DNA from: Paenibacillus tyrphae
Lineage (GTDB): Bacteria; Bacillota; Bacilli; Paenibacillales; NBRC-103111
Reading direction: 5' to 3'
NCBI RefSeq assembly: GCF_024158745.1
Contig: NZ_JAMZAW010000024.1
Coordinates: 62,001 to 126,000, forward strand
DNA: 64,000 bases
Shown piece by piece: positions 58,589 through 64,000 of this stretch. The notes under the pieces are model-generated. The model saw only the letters and a program-made list of their open reading frames with translations. It did no database searches and was not told the origin of the DNA. Made by a program: the position numbers and the translations under genes. The stretch's first letter is position 1. Each line of letters opens with the position of its first letter.

Positions 58589-61294
58589 TTACGCCATGAT
58601 TTGACGCAGGACGGTTTGCAGAATACCGCCGTTGCGGTAGTAATCGACATCCACATAGCTGTCCAGACGGACGATGGCTTCGAAGCTGAAGCTCGAGCCG
58701 TCTTCGCGCGTGACGTTGACGGATACTTTTTGACCCGGCTGCACGTCGTTGCTCAGACCCGTAATGTCGAACGTTTCTCTGCCGGTCAAGCCGAGCGATG
58801 TCCAGCTTTGACCTTCCGAGAATTGCAGCGGAAGCACGCCCATACCGACGAGGTTGGAACGGTGAATCCGCTCGAAGCTTTCCGCGATGACGGCTTTCAC
58901 GCCAAGCAGGAACGTTCCTTTTGCCGCCCAGTCGCGGGAGCTGCCTGTGCCGTATTCTTTACCGGCAATAACGACGAGGTTCGTGCCTTGCTCTTGATAC
59001 TTCATCGAAGCATCATAGATGGACATAACTTCGCCGGTCGGCAGGTAAGTCGTTACGCCGCCCTCGGTGCCCGGTGCCACTTGGTTACGGATACGGATGT
59101 TCGCAAACGTACCGCGCATCATGACGTCGTGGTTACCGCGGCGGGAACCGTAGGAGTTGAAGTCTTCTTTCTTCACGCCATGCTCGATCAAGTATTTGCC
59201 GGCAGGGCTATCGACTTTGATGTTACCCGCAGGCGAGATATGGTCCGTCGTGACGGAATCGCCGAGCAGCGCAAGCGTCTTGGCTCCGCGGATATCCGCG
59301 ATGTCCGACAGTCCGGCGCCCAGGTTCTCGAAGAACGGCGGGTTCGCGATATACGTGGAAGTTGGCCATTCGTACAGCTCGCCTTCCGGAACTTGGATCG
59401 CGTTGAAGCGCTCGTTGGAGCGGAATACGTTAGCGTATTTTTCACGGTACAGCGCAGGGCTCATTGCGGATTGGATCGCTTCTTGAATCTCCTGCGATGT
59501 CGGCCAGATGTCTTTCAGGTAAACCGGCTCGTTCTTTTGGTTGTAGCCGATCGGATCGTTCGCCAGGTCGATGTTGACCGTACCGGCCAAAGCGTAAGCA
59601 ACGACCAGCGGCGGAGAAGCCAGGTAGTTGGCTTTTACTTGAGCATGAACGCGGCCTTCGAAGTTCCGGTTGCCGGACAGTACGGCAGCTACGGTCATAT
59701 CGTTGTCGGCAATCGCTTTGCTGACTTCGTCCGGCAGCGGACCGGAGTTACCGATACACGTTGCGCAGCCGTAGCCGGCGACGTGGAAGCCGAGCGCTTC
59801 GAGCGATTCGAGCAAACCGGCTTTTTTCAGGTAGTCGGTAACGACCAGGGAGCCCGGCGTCAAGCTGCTTTTCACGTAGCCCGGTTTTCTGAGGCCGAGA
59901 GCTACCGCTTTTTTCGCAACGAGACCGGCGCCCAGCATAACGCTTGGGTTAGACGTATTGGTACAGGAAGTGATCGCTGCGATAACGACGGCGCCTGTGC
60001 CCATTTTGCTCGTTTCGTTGTTCGGATGCTTCACTTCGACCGTTTCCGCGATTTTCTCGTCGGACAAGCCGTAGCCGCCTTTTTCGATCGGAGTGCGGAT
60101 GATGCTGTTGAACGATTCCTTCATGTTCGTCAGCTCAACGCGGTCTTGCGGACGCTTCGGACCGGCCAAGCTCGGAACAACCGAACCGAGATCAAGCTCC
60201 AGCGTATCGCTGAACACCGGATCCGGCGTTGCATCGGTGCGGAACATGCCTTGCTCTTTATAGTAAGCTTCGACAAGCGCGATTTGCTCTTCGCTGCGGC
60301 CCGTGCCTCTCATGTAGTTCAAGGACTCGGAGTCAACCGGGAAGAAACCGATCGTTGCGCCGTATTCCGGAGCCATGTTCGCTACCGTCGCACGGTCTGC
60401 CAAGCTGATGTTGCTCAGGCCTGGGCCGTAGAATTCGACGAACTTGCCGACAACGCCTTTTTTACGCAGCATTTGGGTTACGGTGAGTGCGAGGTCGGTT
60501 GCAGTAGCGCCTTCCGCCAGCGTACCGGTCAGCTTGAAGCCGATAACTTCCGGCGTTACGAAGTACAGCGGTTGGCCCAGCATGCCTGCTTCGGCCTCGA
60601 TACCGCCGACGCCCCAGCCAACGATACCCAGACCGTTGATCATGGTCGTATGGGAGTCCGTACCGACGAGGGAATCCGGATAAACGTCCGTTTCGCCGTC
60701 AACGGTTTTCGTTGCTGCGACGGATGCGAGATACTCAAGGTTAACTTGGTGAACGATACCGGTATCCGGCGGCACGGCGCGGAAGTTGTCAAACGCCGTT
60801 TGCGCCCAGCGCAGGAAGCGGTAGCGCTCCTCATTGCGTTCGAATTCGATGCGTTCGTTATATTCGAGTGCGTCCGGGGAACCGAAGGCATCAACCATAA
60901 CCGAGTGGTCGATAACGAGGTCGACCGGAACAAGCGGGTTGATCCGTTTCGGGTCGCCGCCCGCCCGTTTCATCGTATCTCTCATGGCTGCCAGGTCGAC
61001 GACGACCGGTACGCCGGTGAAGTCCTGCAGCACGATCCGTGCCGGAATGAACGGAATTTCTTTGTTGGCGTCGCGTTCGGAAGCCCAGCCGGCGATTTGT
61101 TTCACGTGCTCTGCCGTGATCGCCTTGCCGTCGAATTGACGGATCGCCGCTTCAAGCAGAACTTTAATGGAGAAAGGCAGATTTTGCACATGGCCGTTGC
61201 CTTGCGCTTCAAACGCCTGCAGGCTGTAGTAGTTGTACGATTGACCGCCAACGTTCAGCTGCTTGCGGACCGAGAATTGGTCTTTTTTAGACAT
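58589..61294 (-). CDS. acnA: Aconitate hydratase A
   Basis: A 901-residue enzyme of the citric acid cycle, citrate to isocitrate. The 4Fe-4S Cys ligands are in ITSCTNTSNPSV and GYGCATCIGNSGPLP. SLVGTDSHTTMINGLG and the C-terminal DSVTTDHISPAGNI with GSRRGNHDVMMRGTF are catalytic segments. The size fits AcnA/IRP-type enzymes, which in Bacillus also bind RNA when iron is low. ATG 61294 follows TAAGGAGGAAT. It has a promoter and a palindrome in its leader. A very long plus-strand open frame across it is a shadow. Confidence 0.97.
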   Translation of the reverse strand: MSKKDQFSVRKQLNVGGQSYNYYSLQAFEAQGNGHVQNLPFSIKVLLEAAIRQFDGKAITAEHVKQIAGWASERDANKEIPFIPARIVLQDFTGVPVVVDLAAMRDTMKRAGGDPKRINPLVPVDLVIDHSVMVDAFGSPDALEYNERIEFERNEERYRFLRWAQTAFDNFRAVPPDTGIVHQVNLEYLASVAATKTVDGETDVYPDSLVGTDSHTTMINGLGIVGWGVGGIEAEAGMLGQPLYFVTPEVIGFKLTGTLAEGATATDLALTVTQMLRKKGVVGKFVEFYGPGLSNISLADRATVANMAPEYGATIGFFPVDSESLNYMRGTGRSEEQIALVEAYYKEQGMFRTDATPDPVFSDTLELDLGSVVPSLAGPKRPQDRVELTNMKESFNSIIRTPIEKGGYGLSDEKIAETVEVKHPNNETSKMGTGAVVIAAITSCTNTSNPSVMLGAGLVAKKAVALGLRKPGYVKSSLTPGSLVVTDYLKKAGLLESLEALGFHVAGYGCATCIGNSGPLPDEVSKAIADNDMTVAAVLSGNRNFEGRVHAQVKANYLASPPLVVAYALAGTVNIDLANDPIGYNQKNEPVYLKDIWPTSQEIQEAIQSAMSPALYREKYANVFRSNERFNAIQVPEGELYEWPTSTYIANPPFFENLGAGLSDIADIRGAKTLALLGDSVTTDHISPAGNIKVDSPAGKYLIEHGVKKEDFNSYGSRRGNHDVMMRGTFANIRIRNQVAPGTEGGVTTYLPTGEVMSIYDASMKYQEQGTNLVVIAGKEYGTGSSRDWAAKGTFLLGVKAVIAESFERIHRSNLVGMGVLPLQFSEGQSWTSLGLTGRETFDITGLSNDVQPGQKVSVNVTREDGSSFSFEAIVRLDSYVDVDYYRNGGILQTVLRQIMA

Positions 61295-61337
61295 GGTGCT
61301 ATTCCTCCTTAGACAAGTAATCAGCTGCATGGATCTT

Positions 61338-61410
61338 GTTTCATCGTATGAAACTTGATTTCATTATTAGCCATAGCTATAGTATACATGCTGAAAGGCC
61401 GTTTCGTAAA
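61338..61410 (-). promoter_or_regulatory. acnA promoter and leader palindrome
   Basis: On the minus strand TTTACG (61410-61405) and TATACT (61386-61381) are 18 bp apart. About 30 bp after the expected start of transcription, GTTTCAT and ATGAAAC form a perfect palindrome around a 3-bp centre (61338-61354). It may be an operator or a short RNA hairpin. Confidence 0.5.
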
Positions 61411-61528
61411 GGTTGATTTCGCTCATTTTTATACGGCGGCGCGCATACCATGGGAATGAATGTTTTCTGCTCTATTGAAATAAATCGATCTTAGCCGTAC
61501 AGGCTTCCGATGAAAGGGGACCGATGCC

Positions 61529-62551
61529 GTGTCTTGGAAAACGACCCTCTACGATTATGTACATCATCGCAATCAAATGGACATCGATTATTCCGTGGAA
61601 CCGATGCTGCCCTTTGTGGAGGATGCCGCCTATTTGCGTGCGCAGACCGGGAGGCTTGCCCGGCGGGCGGACACCGACCGCCAGCGGCAATTCATACCGA
61701 CCAAAAGCGAAACCCGGCTCACCGTCGATCAAGTGGCGGAACGCGGAGACGGCATCGTAGCCGACATAACCCTCAGACGGACGACCGTCGGCGAGATTCG
61801 ACAGGCCCTCCAAGAAGAGCAGCGGATCGAGCAGGAACGGATCACCCTTTCCCCGGCGTCGGACGGCTGGTCCGTTGTGCATATCGAATATCTTCAGACG
61901 GAGCAGGCTATACGTCTAAAACCTCCGGTAGCGGGCGGGATCATGCAGGCGGAAGATTCGTTTGCCGCCGTCGGGTTAATGCGTGCCCCTTCCGTACCGT
62001 ATTTGAATACTCAAATCATTTCGCATTTCCAGCAAGCCGCCACCCGCACCCCTTACAACCGGCTCGAAGCGGTGCGTTATGCCGACCAGTGGTGGGACAG
62101 AACCAATCCGGCCTATCTTGCTTTTGAGGTCAACTGCAGCAATTACGTGTCCCAATGCATCTTTGCAGGCGGAGCGCCTATGAACTATACTGGTAAAAGG
62201 GATTCGGGCTGGTGGTACAAAGGCCGGGTCGGCGGTCAGGAGCACTGGAGCTTCAGTTGGGCCGTAGCCGAAAGTCTGCAGTTTTATTTGCTGACGAGCC
62301 GCAGAGGGCTGCGGGCCCAAGAAGTGGCGACTCCGCAGCAGCTCGATTTGGGCGATATCATAAGCTACGACTGGGACGGCGACGGCCGGTATCAGCATAC
62401 GACCATTGTTACCGCCAAGGACCCAAGCGGCATGCCGCTTGTCAATGCTCAGACGATCAACAGCAAGCATCGGTACTGGAGCTATACGGATTCCCCGGCT
62501 TGGACGAAGCGAACGCGCTACCGTTTCCTGCAATTATCCGATTCCTTTTAA
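61529..62551 (+). CDS. Amidase-domain (Amidase_6-like) protein
   Basis: A 340-residue protein. The C-terminal half (about 175-340) has YNRLEAVRYADQWWDRTNP, FEVNCSNYVSQCIFAGG with the likely catalytic Cys, GDIISYDWDGDGRYQHTTIV with a His, and INSKHRY, the pattern of putative amidase domains. The N-terminal half is helical and unassigned. No signal peptide is visible at GTG 61529, which follows AAAGGGGA, so it may be cytoplasmic or exported with the spore. A peptidoglycan-related role is possible but unproven. Confidence 0.82.
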   Translation: MSWKTTLYDYVHHRNQMDIDYSVEPMLPFVEDAAYLRAQTGRLARRADTDRQRQFIPTKSETRLTVDQVAERGDGIVADITLRRTTVGEIRQALQEEQRIEQERITLSPASDGWSVVHIEYLQTEQAIRLKPPVAGGIMQAEDSFAAVGLMRAPSVPYLNTQIISHFQQAATRTPYNRLEAVRYADQWWDRTNPAYLAFEVNCSNYVSQCIFAGGAPMNYTGKRDSGWWYKGRVGGQEHWSFSWAVAESLQFYLLTSRRGLRAQEVATPQQLDLGDIISYDWDGDGRYQHTTIVTAKDPSGMPLVNAQTINSKHRYWSYTDSPAWTKRTRYRFLQLSDSF

Positions 62552-62669
62552 TCCTTCCGAATTTAGCAGTGCCGTAGCTTAGGCTTCGCTTTTCTGCCAT
62601 CGGCCATGCACGGAGCCCGCTTTTTCATGATTTTAGACGGCTTGGATCAACATACTTCCGGAGGTTTCT

Positions 62670-63800
62670 ATGAGCGACAAAATACGTGTAGGCTTGATTT
62701 ACGGCGGCAAATCCGGGGAGCATGAAGTTTCGCTCCAAACGGCACTGGCTGTCATCAAAGCATTCGACTTGAACAAGTACGAGGTGCAGCCGTTTTACAT
62801 AACCAAGCAAGGGGACTGGCATTCGGGACCGCAGCTTACGGCGCCGGCCGAATCGGTCGAAGCGCTTGCGTTCGATGGCTCGTTCGAATCTTCGGGAGAG
62901 TTTGCCCTTCAGCCGTTTTTTGCCGCCCGGCCGGCTTCCGCCGACGCGCCGATCAAGGTGTCGGGCGCTTCTGCGCCGTCTGCCCCGCTGGATGTCGTAT
63001 TCCCGTTGCTGCACGGCACGTTCGGCGAAGACGGCACCATTCAGGGGCTGCTTGAAATGGCGAATATCGCCTACGTTGGCGCCGGGGTGCTGGCTTCGTC
63101 CGTAGGCATGGACAAAATCAGCATGAAAAAAATGTTCGCCCAGGAAGGCCTGCCTCAATGTATTTTCCGCCACTTCACGCGAAGCCAGTGGGAAAAAGAC
63201 AACAGCTATTTCCTGATGGAAATTGAAATCTCGATCGGGTATCCCTGCTTCGTCAAGCCGGCCAATCTCGGATCGAGCGTCGGCGTAAGCAAAGCGCGCA
63301 ACCGCGAAGAGCTGCTTGCCGCCGTCAATCAAGCGTTTCGTTACGACCGCAAGGTCATTGTCGAAGAGTTCGTGAATGCCCGCGAGGTGGAAGTGGCGGT
63401 ACTTGGCAATGACGAGCCGCAAGCTTCCGTCGTCGGTGAGATCGTATCTTCCAGCGAGTTTTACGATTACAAGGCCAAATATGTCGACGGCACCTCGTCC
63501 ATGATCATTCCTGCGGAAATTCCGCAAGAGACGGCGGAAGAAATCAGGGAGCTCGCTCTTCGGGCTTTCACAGCTATCGACGGTTCGGGCTTGTCCCGCG
63601 TCGATTTCTTCCTGAGGAAAGAAGACAACAGAATCTTCATTAATGAAATAAACACTATGCCGGGCTTCACTCCTCATAGTATGTATCCGCTGCTGTGGCG
63701 CGAGAGCGGGAAGCCCTACGGCGAGCTGATCGACTACTTGATTCGTCTTGCGCTAGAGCGTCACGCCGAGAAGCAGCGCTTGGAGTATACCTTGGACTAA
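62670..63800 (+). CDS. ddl: D-alanine--D-alanine ligase
   Basis: A 376-residue ATP-grasp enzyme that makes the D-Ala-D-Ala dipeptide for peptidoglycan. RVGLIYGGKSGEHEVSLQTA opens it; VFPLLHGTFGEDGTIQGLLE, PCFVKPANLGSSVGVSKA and FINEINTMPGFTPHSMYP are catalytic and ATP-binding segments. EINTMPGF and the Tyr/Phe neighbourhood look like the normal dipeptide-forming type. GGAGG precedes the ATG. It is complete and of normal length. Confidence 0.96.
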   Translation: MSDKIRVGLIYGGKSGEHEVSLQTALAVIKAFDLNKYEVQPFYITKQGDWHSGPQLTAPAESVEALAFDGSFESSGEFALQPFFAARPASADAPIKVSGASAPSAPLDVVFPLLHGTFGEDGTIQGLLEMANIAYVGAGVLASSVGMDKISMKKMFAQEGLPQCIFRHFTRSQWEKDNSYFLMEIEISIGYPCFVKPANLGSSVGVSKARNREELLAAVNQAFRYDRKVIVEEFVNAREVEVAVLGNDEPQASVVGEIVSSSEFYDYKAKYVDGTSSMIIPAEIPQETAEEIRELALRAFTAIDGSGLSRVDFFLRKEDNRIFINEINTMPGFTPHSMYPLLWRESGKPYGELIDYLIRLALERHAEKQRLEYTLD

Positions 63801-63888
63801 CGTTAGCATAGATCAAACCGCCGGACTTGCTTTTGTCTTCCTAGGTTCGATATGCTTAAGCTAAAAGACGGCTGAAAGGAGCGAATTC

Positions 63889-64000
63889 ATGGGATTTCAA
63901 ACCGAGTTCAATTCTGTATGCAAGTTCAAATCCGAGCAAGAGCTGTTCGAGCTGCTGGAGTACGGCCGCGGCAAAATGATGAAGAGCGGCTTCCGCGTGT
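63889..64000 (+). CDS. Start of a hypothetical protein, cut by the window end
   Basis: Only 37 residues are visible, beginning MGFQTEFNSVCKFKSEQELF. GAAAGGAG precedes ATG 63889. The piece is soluble and acidic and not recognised. It lies 88 bases after ddl with no terminator between, so it may be co-transcribed. Confidence 0.6.
   Translation, partial: MGFQTEFNSVCKFKSEQELFELLEYGRGKMMKSGFRV

Noticed and set aside
58520..61312. A 930-codon plus-strand open frame across acnA
   Set aside because: It is the antisense of a fully convincing aconitase; its protein is rich in Arg, His and Val with no domain, and a terminator lies at its start.

Overview
The window looks like chromosomal DNA of a spore-forming, GC-rich Firmicute of the Paenibacillaceae, most likely Paenibacillus. 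Supporting signs are strong AGGAGG-type ribosome sites, frequent GTG and TTG starts, LplABC-type sugar transport, bacilliredoxin, a Thr T-box, c-di-AMP (ydaO-type) riboswitches, an SLH-anchored subtilase, and a TetR/SMR/DUF5360 trio ordered as in Bacillus yvaF-yvaE-yvaD. There are about 60 protein genes. I see no rRNA, tRNA or CRISPR array.

Layout. 1-8801: a carbohydrate uptake and catabolism operon with two permeases, a binding lipoprotein, two Gfo/Idh/MocA dehydrogenases, a large secreted TIM-barrel protein and a sugar isomerase/epimerase-type TIM barrel. 8882-15899: housekeeping and unknown genes (radical SAM, MOSC, aldolase-like, NUDIX, DUF4870, cation efflux, BaiN-type flavoprotein). 16092-17230: a lone tyrosine recombinase lying exactly between two 33-bp inverted repeats that each contain a dif-like core, a candidate self-inverting cassette. 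17307-20410: an HD-GYP protein, a HlyC/CorC-type membrane protein, a stretch with its own promoter and terminator that may be a small RNA or leader, and a GGCT-like protein. 20561-30053: a kdp potassium-uptake operon preceded by two complete c-di-AMP riboswitches in tandem, each followed by its own terminator. The operon carries two tiny membrane proteins, kdpA, kdpB, kdpC, a DUF445 gene and a KdpD-like protein with two sensor halves and no histidine kinase. 30080-34374: a MerR-methyltransferase fusion, a small possibly spore-related group, bacilliredoxin and nadE. 34442-36737: thrS with its T-box; the reading frame is broken by one missing base. 36885-42924: acpS, a cytochrome c lipoprotein, an AraC regulator, mutY, a Crp/Fnr regulator and sodA. 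43040-43297: a 206-bp palindromic element between two copies of a hairpin. 43299-54885: a Ser/Gly-rich lipoprotein, a subtilase with SLH domains, a lepB-queG-ogt-HD run, folE and a TetR-controlled SMR efflux operon. 55007-64000: a DUF2935-superoxide dismutase fusion, an alpha/beta hydrolase with PhoP-box-like repeats upstream, an IclR regulator, aconitase, an amidase-domain protein, ddl and a truncated gene.

How the parts fit. The kdp region is the most coherent regulatory story. Potassium and c-di-AMP signalling would switch transcription through RNA, and the operon encodes a cut-down, duplicated KdpD in place of a visible KdpD/KdpE pair. The strongest unexplained structures are the recombinase cassette, the palindromic element at 43066-43271 and the orphan transcript unit at 19583-19937. 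All functional names rest on reading motifs by eye; no database search was run.
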